From contig PHEC01000015.1 of the NCBI GenBank assembly GCA_002841115.1, positions 1 to 33,543 on the forward strand: DNA of 33,543 nucleotides, in the 5' to 3' direction. The notes under the pieces were generated by a model. That model was not told the DNA's origin, searched no databases, and worked only from the letters and a program-made list of their open reading frames with translations. Positions 9,758-17,575 of this stretch are shown here, in pieces (within the stretch, counting starts at the first letter, position 1; each line of letters starts with the position of its first letter). The DNA is from Alphaproteobacteria bacterium HGW-Alphaproteobacteria-6. GTDB taxonomy: Bacteria > Pseudomonadota > Alphaproteobacteria > Rhodobacterales > Rhodobacteraceae. The position numbers and the translations under genes were made by a program.

Positions 9758-10467
9758 TGCGGCCGGGCGTCGGCGGGCTTGCCTGCGCCCTGCTGATGCT
9801 GGCGCCCCCGGGTGGATCGGCGGCCGGAACCGTCGTGGCGGCGCAGTTCGCCGAGCCGACGACACGCTATGACCACGCCGTCCTTGGCGACGGCATCGAA
9901 TACGGCGCGCTGGAACTGGTGCTGGCCGATGGCGGGCGGCGGCTGATCCGGCTGCCCGAAAGCCGGGTCTTCGAGGATCTGGCGCCGCGCCTCGCCGATC
10001 TGGACGGCGACGGCGCCCCCGAGGTGATCGTGGTCGAGACCGACCTGGCGCTGGGCGCGCGGCTGTCGGTCTATGACGCGGCCGGCCTGCGCGCCGCGAC
10101 CCCGCATATCGGGCAGCCCTATCGCTGGCTGGCGCCGGTCGGGGCGGCCGATCTCGATGGTGACGGGCGGGTCGAGATCGCCTTTGTCGACCGGCCGCAT
10201 CTGGCGATGGTGCTACGGGTCTGGCGGCTTGAGGGCGGTGCGCTGCGCGAGATCGCCGCGGCGCCCGGCCTGACCAATCACCGGATCGGCGCCGATGTGA
10301 TCGAGGGCGGCATTGCGGCCTGCGGCGAGCGGCCGGCGATCCTGACCGCCGATGCCGGCTGGCGGCAGATCATCGCGACGCGGCTGGACGGCGGGCGGCT
10401 GGTCAGCGCGGCCCTTGGCCGCTACGCCGGCCCCGACAGCTTTGCCCGCCACCTCGCCTGTCGCTGA
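9757..10467 (+). CDS. Exported FG-GAP/VCBS-type repeat protein
   Basis: A 236-residue protein with a short hydrophobic signal-like N-terminus (residues about 4-23, ending SAAG/A) and two DLDGDG calcium-binding-like loops (in [19 protein letters not shown] and [17 protein letters not shown]), the mark of FG-GAP/VCBS beta-propeller repeats; only part of a propeller is evident. Likely periplasmic. It overlaps the ferredoxin stop codon by one base, so translation is coupled, although the two products should sit in different compartments. The specific role is unknown. The gene is followed by a hairpin and the convergent tRNA-Gly. Confidence 0.8.
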
Positions 10468-10507
10468 AAAGCGAAAGGGCACCCGCGGCCATGCCGGCCG
10501 GGTGCCC
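10467..10507 (-). terminator. Intrinsic terminator of the tRNA-Gly transcript
   Basis: Perfect 8-bp stem gggcaccc (10477-10484) / gggtgccc (10500-10507), followed on the minus strand by TTTCGCTTTT. It begins nine bases past the 3' end of the tRNA. The hairpin also lies just after the stop codon of the convergent FG-GAP gene and could stop that transcript, though without a T tract in that direction. Confidence 0.75.
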
Positions 10508-10515
10508 TGTCGAAT

Positions 10516-10590
10516 TGGAGCGGGCGATGAGATTCGAACTCACGACCCTAACCTTGGCAAGGTTATGCTCTACCCCTGAGCTACGCCCGC
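10516..10590 (-). tRNA. tRNA-Gly (anticodon GCC)
   Basis: Read on the minus strand, the 75 bases fold as a cloverleaf: acceptor GCGGGCG pairs with CGCCCGC, the D arm has TAGCTCAGGGGTAGAGC, the anticodon loop is TTGCCAA (anticodon GCC, reads GGC/GGU), and the T arm contains GTTCGAATC. Discriminator T and the CCA end are encoded. Confidence 0.97.
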
Positions 10591-10608
10591 GTCCTTGGGT
10601 AGGGCGGA

Positions 10609-10636
10609 TTTATAAACTCCGGCCGGCGTCTGCAAG
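10609..10636 (-). promoter_or_regulatory. Promoter of tRNA-Gly
   Basis: On the minus strand CTTGCA (10636-10631) and TATAAA (10614-10609) are separated by 16 bases. The -10 element ends 18 bases before the first base of the tRNA, a fitting distance for a short leader. It is one of few A/T-rich spots in this gap. Confidence 0.5.
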
Positions 10637-10942
10637 CGGAAAATCGTGGCGGGGCGGCAGATTCTCGGGCCGCGCCATGATTCGCCCAAGGGTTGAGCGG
10701 CGGGCGATCGCCGCGCCGGGTGGCGATGCCGCGCCGATCCTGGTTAGCGGATTTTTAAGCCCGGTCGCGGCAGTGGCCAAATCCGGCCCCGCACCCCGGG
10801 ATTAACGATAAGGGCGAAATAGTGCCGCCGATCCGTCGCAACTATGTCGAAAAACGGGCAAATTTCAGGTGCCTGATCGTCCCATCGCCGCAAAACCGCC
10901 GCAGTGACGGCAAGGGCGGCCAGACCGATGAAACGATCAGCG
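10637..10942. other. Gap between tRNA-Gly and the Hint gene
   Basis: No gene is supported here. The stretch is less GC-rich than its surroundings around 10740-10760 and 10805-10875 and probably holds the promoter of the Hint-domain gene, but no pair of -35/-10 elements is convincing. Open frames in it are random and run across the tRNA. Confidence 0.5.
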
Positions 10943-10955
10943 AAAGGACCAGACC

Positions 10956-11618
10956 ATGTTCATGCACGACGCCCAGAGCTTTGCCGCCGCCGAAAAGATC
11001 ACCCTTGCCCTGCACGGGCTGACCGCCGCGGCGCCGGCCGGCGCGCCCGGCATCCTCGCCGGAAGCCTGGTCGAGACCGAGGCCGGCTGGTGCCCGGTGG
11101 AAAACCTCGCTCCGGGCGTGGCGGTCGCCACTTATGACGGCGGTTTCTGCCGGCCGGTGCGCATCGAGCGTCGCCATCTTTGGCCGGCGGCCGGGGCGGA
11201 GATGATCCATGTGCCGGGCGGCGCGCTCGACAATTGCAGCGATTTCGCGCTGATGCCGGGCCAGCGGGTGCTGATCGCCTCGGATATCGCCGAGGCGGTG
11301 CTGGACCGCGGCGCGGTTCTCTTGCCGGCGGCGTCGCTGGTCGGCTTCCGCGGGATCAGCCGCCAGCCGCTGACCCGTCCGGTCGAGATGGTCAGCCTGG
11401 TCTTCGCCAGCGACGAGGTGGTCTATGTCAACACCGGCGCGCTGATCCATTGCGCCGGCGACGGGGCGCCGGCTCTGGCGGCTGGCCTTGTGGCGGGCAG
11501 CGGTGGCGGAGCGGGGCGGGCCGGCTTTTTTGATCACCTCGACGGCAATCGCGCGGCGGCGCTTCTGGCGCTGATCGCCGATGGCGCACGGTCGACCGCC
11601 GACCTGGTCGCGGCCTGA
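10956..11618 (+). CDS. Hint-domain (Hint_2-like) protein
   Basis: A 220-residue protein matching the Hint module common in Rhodobacterales: the start AGSLVETEAGWCPVENLAPGVAVATYDGG resembles the usual G-T-x-V-x-T-x-x-G-x-x-P-V-E-x-L-x-P-G-D-x-V pattern, then VRIERR and the FALMPGQRVLI block with a late VYVNTGALIH segment. The expected nucleophile (Cys or Ser just before the first strand) is not in its usual place, where ILA is found, and the catalytic-looking histidine blocks are reduced, so self-cleavage is doubtful. No RTX or other secretion repeats are attached. Start: ATG at 10956 with AAAGGA at 10943-10948. The biological role is unknown. Confidence 0.78.
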   Translation: MFMHDAQSFAAAEKITLALHGLTAAAPAGAPGILAGSLVETEAGWCPVENLAPGVAVATYDGGFCRPVRIERRHLWPAAGAEMIHVPGGALDNCSDFALMPGQRVLIASDIAEAVLDRGAVLLPAASLVGFRGISRQPLTRPVEMVSLVFASDEVVYVNTGALIHCAGDGAPALAAGLVAGSGGGAGRAGFFDHLDGNRAAALLALIADGARSTADLVAA

Positions 11619-11627
11619 CCGGGGCCG

Positions 11628-11647
11628 GCCTGCCCTGCGGGGCAGGC
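11628..11647 (+). terminator. Possible terminator of the Hint gene
   Basis: An 8-bp stem gcctgccc / gggcaggc with a tetraloop lies ten bases past the Hint stop codon. No T tract follows, so this is a weak call. Confidence 0.35.
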
Positions 11648-11704
11648 GGTCCGGGCCGGGGGGCGAAGGCGGGCGGCAAGCGAGCGGGGGTTGAGGAAAG
11701 GCCA

Positions 11705-11730
11705 GGACGGGGGCGGTTGCGCCCCCGTCC
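11705..11730. terminator. Strong hairpin between convergent genes
   Basis: A perfect 11-bp stem (ggacgggggcg / cgcccccgtcc) closed by a GTTG loop lies between the Hint gene and the convergent Ala-rich gene. On the minus strand it is followed by TGGCCTTTCCTC, on the plus strand by GGCTTTCGGG; neither is a clean T tract, but the position suits a shared terminator. Confidence 0.55.
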
Positions 11731-11755
11731 GGCTTTCGGGCCGGCCGGGCGGCCG

Positions 11756-11785
11756 GCCCGGCCCGCCTTCAGCCGGCCCGCCTTC
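11756..11785. repeat. Two tandem 15-bp repeats at the end of the Ala-rich gene
   Basis: The unit cggcccgccttcagc occurs twice in succession; the second copy runs into the last codons and stop of the minus-strand gene. It looks like local slippage in low-complexity GC-rich DNA. Confidence 0.6.
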
Positions 11786-12611
11786 AGCCGGCGCGGCGGC
11801 TGCGGAAGACTGGCGCGGGCCCGCCTTCCACCGCCTCCTCGGCCGTATCCTGCACCGCGGCTTCCGCCGCGCCGGGTGCCGCGGCTTCGGCCGCGTCCTG
11901 CGCCGCGTCCTGCAGCCAGTCCTCGCCCCGGCCCTGCCCGCCATCTTGCGGATCGCCAAGCCAAGGCGCCGGGGCCGTGATCCCGGGCCCGCTGTCGGTG
12001 GCGTCTTGCGGGGCAGGCTCACCGGCCGTGTCGACTGGTGGTGCGGGTCTGTCGGCCGCGGCCCCCTGTCTTGCCGTGTCCGGATCCGGGACGGGCGCGC
12101 CGAAGCTGTCCCGGGGCCGGTCGGGCCACGGGTCGCCCCGGTCTGTCGCGATCCGGTCTGCGTCGCCCCGGTCCGCCCCGGTGCCCAGCGCATCGCGGAT
12201 CGCCTCGGCGATCGACGGCGGCGCCGGCAGCGCCGGCGACAGGGTCGCATCCGCCTCCGCTGGCAGGGTCGCATCCGCCCCCGCGGACAGGGCCGCATCT
12301 GCCGTCGCGGACGGGGTTTCGCCCGGGGTCGCGGATGGCGCCGGCGCGTCGCAGGCTGCGTCCGAAGGCTCGGTCCGGCCGAGGCTGCGACAGACCGCGC
12401 GGGCGCGATCCTCGAGCATCCCGATCTGGCAGTCGATCCGCGCCAGCCCGGCCCGCCGCCAGCTCATCCGGTCGGCATCGGCCCCCTCGCCCTTCTTGGT
12501 CGCCTCACCGTCCTCGCCGAGCCAGGCCAGCGAGGCGCGCAGATTGGCCAGCGTCAGGATGACATCCTCGACCAGAAAGGCCTCGAAAGCCGCTTGTCTG
12601 TGTTCATTCAT
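11784..12611 (-). CDS. Unrecognised protein with Ala/Pro/Asp-rich repetitive tail
   Basis: Function not recognised. The 275-residue product has a non-repetitive N-terminal part (about 1-75: MNEHRQAAFEAFLVEDVILTL..., predicted helices, two cysteines) and a long acidic, Ala/Pro/Asp/Gly-rich tail that looks disordered. The tail contains imperfect repeats: ADAALSAGADATLPAEADAT around residues 102-125 and a QDAAQDAAEAA-type stretch near 230-255. No signal peptide or membrane segment. Start: ATG at 12611 with GGGGTGA about six bases upstream. The repeats and composition raise the chance of a wrong call, but the helical N-terminus and the ribosome site support a real gene. Pyruvate carboxylase lies upstream on the same strand, 104 bases away. 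Confidence 0.6.
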   Translation of the reverse strand: MNEHRQAAFEAFLVEDVILTLANLRASLAWLGEDGEATKKGEGADADRMSWRRAGLARIDCQIGMLEDRARAVCRSLGRTEPSDAACDAPAPSATPGETPSATADAALSAGADATLPAEADATLSPALPAPPSIAEAIRDALGTGADRGDADRIATDRGDPWPDRPRDSFGAPVPDPDTARQGAAADRPAPPVDTAGEPAPQDATDSGPGITAPAPWLGDPQDGGQGRGEDWLQDAAQDAAEAAAPGAAEAAVQDTAEEAVEGGPAPVFRSRRAG

Positions 12612-12715
12612 CGGATCACCCCGGTTACCCCGGGCGAAAGCCTAGGACGCGAGTTCCTAAGAACCGGCTAATGCCGTCCCCCGCCAGCCGCGCCCGCCAG
12701 CCGCGTCGCCGGCGC

Positions 12716-15700
12716 TCACTCCAGCTCGATCAGCAGGTCCTTGGCCTCGATCTGGCTGCCGGGATGGACATGGACCGCCCTCACCACCGCCGCCCGGTCG
12801 GCATGGATGCCGGTTTCCATCTTCATCGCCTCGATGGTCAGAAGAAGGTCGCCGGCATTCACCGCCTGCCCCGCCGTCACCGTGACCGAGGCCACCGACC
12901 CCGGCATCGGCGCGCCGACATGGGCGGGGTTGCCCTCGGCCGCCTTGGGCCTGGCGGTTGTCGCCGCCTTCACCGCGCGGTTCGGCACCCGGATCACCCG
13001 GGGCTGGCCATTCAGTTCGAAGAACACCTTGACCTCGCCCTGGTCGTCGGTCTCGCCCACTGCCTGCAGGCGGATCTCCAGGGTCTTTCCGGGGTCGATC
13101 TCGGCGGTGATCTCCTCGCCCGGCTCCATGCCGTAAAAGAAGGTCTTCGTCGGCAGGCTGCGCACCGGGCCGTAGATCCGGTGACGCCCCATGTAGTCGA
13201 GAAAGACCTTCGGATACATCAGGTAGCCGTTCATGTCCTCGTCATCGACCCTGAATCCCATGAGCTCCTTCGAGACCTCGGCGCGGGCGGCCTCCAGATC
13301 AACCGGCGGCAGATGCGCGCCCGGCCGTTCGGTCCGCGGCGCCTCGTCCTTCAGCACCTTCCGGACGATGGCCTCGGGAAAGCCGCCCGGCGGCTGGCCG
13401 AGGTTGCCGCGCAGCATGTCGGCGACCGAATCGGGGAAGGCCACGTCGACGCCCGGATCCTCGACCTCGGCCCGGCTGAGGCCCTGCGCCACCATCATCA
13501 GCGCCATGTCGCCGACCACCTTCGAGGACGGCGTGACCTTGACGATATCGCCGAACATGGCGTTGGCATCGGCATAGGCCTGCGCCACCTCGTGCCAGCG
13601 TTCCTCAAGCCCGAGGCTGCGCGCCTGCGCCTTGAGGTTGGTGAACTGGCCGCCCGGCATCTCGTGCAGGTAAATCTCCGAGGCCGGCGCCTCCAGCCCG
13701 GACTCGAAGGCCCGGTACTGATGGCGCACCGCCTCCCAGTAGTTGGAAATCTGCCGGATCGCGGCGATGTCAAGCCCGGTATCGCGCGGCGTATGGCGCA
13801 GCGCCTCGACGATCGAGCCGAGGCAGGGCTGCGAGGTGCCGCCTGAAAAGGCGTCCATCGCCGCATCGACCGCCGCAACCCCGGCCTCGGCGGCGGCCAG
13901 CACCGTCGCCCCGGCAATGCCCGACGTGTCATGGGTGTGAAAATGGATCGGCAGGCCGACCTCTTCGCCGAGCGCCTTGAAAAGCGCCCGCGCCGCGGCG
14001 GGCTTCAAAAGCCCGGCCATGTCCTTCAGCCCGAGGACATGGGCGCCGGCGGCCTTCAGCGCGCGGCCCATGGCGACGTAGTATTTCAGGTCGTATTTCG
14101 CCCGGGCAGGGTTCAGGATATCGCCGGTGTAGCAGATCGCCGCCTCGCAGACCTTGTCCTGCTCGATCACCGCATCCATCGCGACGCGCATGTTCTCGAC
14201 CCAGTTGAGACTGTCGAAGACGCGGAAGACATCGATCCCGGTCGTCGCGGCCTGCCTCACGAACTCGCGCACCACATTGTCGGGATAGTTGGTATAGCCG
14301 ACCCCGTTCGAGGCGCGCAAAAGCATCTGCGTCATCACGTTGGGCATGGCGCGGCGCAGGTCGCGCAACCGCTGCCAGGGGCATTCCTGCAAGAAGCGGT
14401 AGGCCACGTCGAAAGTGGCGCCACCCCAGCATTCGACGCTGAAAAGCTGCGGCAGGTTCGCCGCATAGGCCGGCGCCACCTTGATCATGTCGTGCGAGCG
14501 CATCCGGGTCGCCAGAAGCGACTGGTGGCCGTCGCGCATCGTCGTGTCGGTGACAAGCAGCCGGGTCTGCGCCACCATCCAGTCGGCGACCGCCTGCGGC
14601 CCCTTCGCCTCCAGCAGGTTGCGGGTGCCGGGCGCCGGCGCGGCGACAAGCCGCGGCAGCTTCGGCACCCGCGCCTCGGCCGGCGGTCGCGCCCGGCCGG
14701 CGGTCTCGGGATGGCCGTTCACGGTGATGTCGGCGATATAGGTCAGGATCTTGGTCGCCCGGTCGCGGCGCTTCTTGAAGTCGAAAAGCCCGGGCGTCGT
14801 GTCGATGAACTTCGTCGTATAGGTGTCGTTCAGGAAGGTCGGATGCTTCAGCAGGTTCTCGACGAAGGCGATGTTGGTGGACACGCCGCGCACCCGGAAT
14901 TCGCGCAGGGCCCGGTCCATCCGGGCGATCGCCTGGCCGGGCGTCGGCGCCCAGGCGGTGACCTTGACCAGAAGCGAATCGTAATAGCGGGTGATGACGC
15001 CGCCGGCATAGGCGGTGCCGCCGTCGAGCCGGATGCCCATGCCGGTCGCCGAGCGGTAGGCGGTGATGCGGCCGTAATCGGGGATGAAACTGTTCTGCGG
15101 ATCCTCGGTGGTGACCCGGCATTGCAGCGCATGGCCGGACAGGCGGATGTCCTCCTGGCTGGCCTTGCCGGTGGCCTCGGCCAGTGTTCTGCCCTCGGCG
15201 ATCAGGATCTGAGCCTGGACGATGTCGATGCCGGTCACTTCCTCGGTGACGGTATGCTCGACCTGAACCCGAGGGTTGACCTCGATGAAGTAGAACCGAC
15301 CCTCGTCCATATCCATCAGGAACTCGACGGTGCCGGCGCATTCATAGCCGACATGGGCACAGATGCGCCGGCCAAGCTCGCAGACCTCGGTGCGCTGTTC
15401 TTCGGTCAGGTAAGGCGCGGGCGCGCGCTCGACGACCTTCTGGTTGCGCCGCTGCACGGTGCAGTCGCGCTCGTAAAGGTGATAGATCGCGCCGTGCCGG
15501 TCGCCGAGGATCTGCACCTCGACGTGCCGCGCGCGCAGGATCATCCGCTCCAGATAGCCCTCGCCATTGCCAAAGGCGGCCTCGGCCTCGCGCCGCCCCT
15601 CGCGGACCTTCTCGACCAGGTCTTCGGGTCCGTTGATCGGCCGCATCCCGCGCCCGCCGCCGCCCCAGGAGGCCTTCAGCATCAGGGGATAGCCGATTTC

Positions 15701-16156
15701 GGCCGCCTCTTTCTTGATCGCGTCGAAATCCTCGCCCAGAACACCGGTCGCGGGGATCACCGGCACCCCGGCGGCAATCGCGACGCGCCGCGCGCTCGCC
15801 TTGTCGCCAAGCGCGCGCATGGTCTCGGCCTTCGGGCCGATGAAGGTGATGCCGGCCGCGTCGCAGGCCTCGACGAAATCGGGGTTCTCGGACAACAGCC
15901 CGTAACCGGGATGGATCGCATCGGCGCCGCAATCCTTCGCCACCCGGATGATCTCGGGGATCGACAGATAGGCCGCGACCGGGCCAAGACCTTCGCCGAT
16001 CCGGTAGGCCTCGTCGGCCTTGAAGCGGTGCAGGCTGAGCTTGTCCTGCTCGGCATAGACCGCGACCGTGCGCTTGCCAAGCTCGGTCGCCGCGCGCATC
16101 ACCCGGATCGCGATCTCGCCGCGGTTCGCCACCAGGATCTTGCTGAACTCTGCCAT
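12716..16156 (-). CDS. pyc: Pyruvate carboxylase
   Basis: Carboxylates pyruvate to oxaloacetate with ATP, bicarbonate and biotin, refilling the citric acid cycle. The 1,146-residue single chain has the biotin carboxylase domain (about 4-455; KILVANRGEIAIRV, the Gly-rich ATP loop KASWGGGGRGM, and FIEVNPRVQVEHTVTE), the carboxyltransferase domain (about 535-805; DTTMRDGHQS, ECWGGATFDVA, HFHTHDTSG), the linker/allosteric region, and the C-terminal biotinyl domain with the biotin lysine K1112 in AMKM. Length is that of the usual full enzyme. Start: ATG at 16156 begins MAEFSKILVANRGE; the frame is open 18 codons further but that part is unlike the family. The lactate-type dehydrogenase gene is 181 bases upstream on the same strand and could provide its substrate. 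Confidence 0.97.
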   Translation of the reverse strand: MAEFSKILVANRGEIAIRVMRAATELGKRTVAVYAEQDKLSLHRFKADEAYRIGEGLGPVAAYLSIPEIIRVAKDCGADAIHPGYGLLSENPDFVEACDAAGITFIGPKAETMRALGDKASARRVAIAAGVPVIPATGVLGEDFDAIKKEAAEIGYPLMLKASWGGGGRGMRPINGPEDLVEKVREGRREAEAAFGNGEGYLERMILRARHVEVQILGDRHGAIYHLYERDCTVQRRNQKVVERAPAPYLTEEQRTEVCELGRRICAHVGYECAGTVEFLMDMDEGRFYFIEVNPRVQVEHTVTEEVTGIDIVQAQILIAEGRTLAEATGKASQEDIRLSGHALQCRVTTEDPQNSFIPDYGRITAYRSATGMGIRLDGGTAYAGGVITRYYDSLLVKVTAWAPTPGQAIARMDRALREFRVRGVSTNIAFVENLLKHPTFLNDTYTTKFIDTTPGLFDFKKRRDRATKILTYIADITVNGHPETAGRARPPAEARVPKLPRLVAAPAPGTRNLLEAKGPQAVADWMVAQTRLLVTDTTMRDGHQSLLATRMRSHDMIKVAPAYAANLPQLFSVECWGGATFDVAYRFLQECPWQRLRDLRRAMPNVMTQMLLRASNGVGYTNYPDNVVREFVRQAATTGIDVFRVFDSLNWVENMRVAMDAVIEQDKVCEAAICYTGDILNPARAKYDLKYYVAMGRALKAAGAHVLGLKDMAGLLKPAAARALFKALGEEVGLPIHFHTHDTSGIAGATVLAAAEAGVAAVDAAMDAFSGGTSQPCLGSIVEALRHTPRDTGLDIAAIRQISNYWEAVRHQYRAFESGLEAPASEIYLHEMPGGQFTNLKAQARSLGLEERWHEVAQAYADANAMFGDIVKVTPSSKVVGDMALMMVAQGLSRAEVEDPGVDVAFPDSVADMLRGNLGQPPGGFPEAIVRKVLKDEAPRTERPGAHLPPVDLEAARAEVSKELMGFRVDDEDMNGYLMYPKVFLDYMGRHRIYGPVRSLPTKTFFYGMEPGEEITAEIDPGKTLEIRLQAVGETDDQGEVKVFFELNGQPRVIRVPNRAVKAATTARPKAAEGNPAHVGAPMPGSVASVTVTAGQAVNAGDLLLTIEAMKMETGIHADRAAVVRAVHVHPGSQIEAKDLLIELE

Positions 16157-16279
16157 CGCGCGCCCTCCGCTTCCTGCCGCGAAGAATAGGGATGCTGCAG
16201 CGCAGCGCAATCCCCCGTTTCAGATCGAGGCCCCCGGCCTCACGCCCCCGGCCTCTGCCTCCGCAACCAGGCTTCTTCT

Positions 16280-16316
16280 GTTTCAAAATACCTCGGGGTC
16301 CGGGGCAGCGCCCCGG
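16280..16316 (-). terminator. Hairpin after the lactate dehydrogenase gene (REP-like)
   Basis: A perfect 7-bp stem ccggggc / gccccgg (16300-16316, loop AGC) is followed on the minus strand by ACCCCGAGGTATTTTGAAAC. It begins 22 bases after the lldD stop. A similar block (hairpin, then GAGGTATTTTGAAACAGAAG) is, from memory, widespread behind genes in Rhodobacteraceae, so it may be a dispersed repeat used as a terminator. Confidence 0.5.
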
Positions 16317-16337
16317 CCTTGCCCCCCCCTCCCGCGC

Positions 16338-17474
16338 TCAGCCCGCCGTGACCGATCGCGCCAGATCGCCCAGCCGCCGGGCACCCAGCTGGCCCATGTT
16401 GGCCAGAAGATCGCGCTTCAGCATCTCGACCAGATGCGCCGGCCCGGCCGGCCCGAGGGCGGCCAGCGCATAATGCCAGGCCCGGCCCATCATCACGAAA
16501 TCGGCGCCAAGTGCCATCGCCCGCAAGATGTCCAGCCCGCCGTCGATGCCGCTGTCGAAGATCACCGGCAGCCGCGTCGCCGCCCGCACCGCCGGCAGCG
16601 CTGCGATCGTCGCCGGGGCGGCATCGAACTGCCGGCCGGCGTGGTTCGACACCCAGATCGCATCGACGCCCTCGTCCTGCAGCCGTGCCGCATCGTCGCC
16701 GTTCAGCACGCCCTTGACGATCAGCGGCCCCTCCCAGGCATCGCGCAGCGCGCGCAGGTAATCCCAGTCGGGCGAGGTCCTGAGCAGATAGCCGACATGC
16801 GCGGTCGACGAGGTCGTCGCCGAGGTGTCGGCATAGCTGTCCATCAGCCGCATCCGCGGCATGCCGTGGCGCGCCGTGCCCAGCGCCCAGGCCGGGCAGC
16901 GCAGCACTTGCGCCAAGAGCCGCGGCGTCAGCCGCGGCGGCTGGGTCAGGCCCGACCGGGTCTGGCGCTCGCGCCGGCTGGCCACCGGCACGTCGACGGT
17001 CAGGATCAGCGCCGAGAACCCCGCCGCCTTCGCCCGGCGCAGCATGTCGGCGCGGATGCCGGGGTCGCGCGGCGGGTAGATCTGGAACCAGCCGTCGGCG
17101 CCAAGATGCGGCGCCAGCGCCTCGGGGGTCTGCGCCGCGACGGTCGACAAGCCGTAGGGCAGGCCGGCCTCTGCCGCCGCCGCCGCCAGGATCCGCTCGG
17201 CATCCGGCCAGAACAGGCCGGACATGCCGACCGGGGCGATGCCGAAGGGCAGGGGGTGGGACCGCCCGAAGAGCGTGGCGGACAGGTCCGGGGCAAACTC
17301 GCCATGCAGGATCGAGGGCCGCAGCAGCACCCGGTCCAATGCCGCGCGGTTGCGCCTTTGCGTCGCCTCGGTCCCGGTCGCGCTGTCGAGGTATTCCCAG
17401 ACGAAATGCGGCATCCTTCGGCGCGCCCGCGCCTTCAGATCCGAGATCGCCGGATAGTGCCGGAAAAGGTCCAT
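16338..17474 (-). CDS. lldD: FMN-dependent alpha-hydroxy-acid dehydrogenase (L-lactate dehydrogenase type)
   Basis: Oxidises an L-2-hydroxy acid, probably L-lactate to pyruvate, passing electrons from FMN to the respiratory chain. The 378-residue protein shows the family landmarks: Y28 in the substrate-binding WEYLDSATGTE, the FMN-contacting APVGMSGL (80-87), Q131-x-Y133, K254 (IVKGVL) and the catalytic H278 with R281 in SNHAGRQFD. The normal SNHGGRQLD has Gly where Ala279 is found, a mild change. Mandelate or glycolate as substrate cannot be excluded. Start: ATG at 17474; the gene diverges from uvrD, 101 bases apart, and lies upstream of pyc on the same strand. Confidence 0.85.
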   Translation of the reverse strand: MDLFRHYPAISDLKARARRRMPHFVWEYLDSATGTEATQRRNRAALDRVLLRPSILHGEFAPDLSATLFGRSHPLPFGIAPVGMSGLFWPDAERILAAAAAEAGLPYGLSTVAAQTPEALAPHLGADGWFQIYPPRDPGIRADMLRRAKAAGFSALILTVDVPVASRRERQTRSGLTQPPRLTPRLLAQVLRCPAWALGTARHGMPRMRLMDSYADTSATTSSTAHVGYLLRTSPDWDYLRALRDAWEGPLIVKGVLNGDDAARLQDEGVDAIWVSNHAGRQFDAAPATIAALPAVRAATRLPVIFDSGIDGGLDILRAMALGADFVMMGRAWHYALAALGPAGPAHLVEMLKRDLLANMGQLGARRLGDLARSVTAG

Positions 17475-17575
17475 GGCGGTTTTTCACCGGCGGCGATGAC
17501 GAAGTCCAGCGAAACCATCGGAACAATATGAGAACTCGACTTTCATTCGGCCCTGCGAGCCGCTAGATTGCCGCC

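Noticed and set aside
10956-11618. Intein or secreted RTX toxin
   Set aside because: There is no host protein flanking the Hint module, no homing endonuclease and no GGxGxDxxx repeats.
12640-12680. GTTCCTAAGAAC as a LexA box
   Set aside because: It is an inverted repeat with a four-base centre, not the direct GTTC-N7-GTTC of alphaproteobacteria.
13931-16189. 752-residue plus-strand frame antisense to pyc
   Set aside because: Complement of a high-GC coding gene; no domain and no ribosome site.
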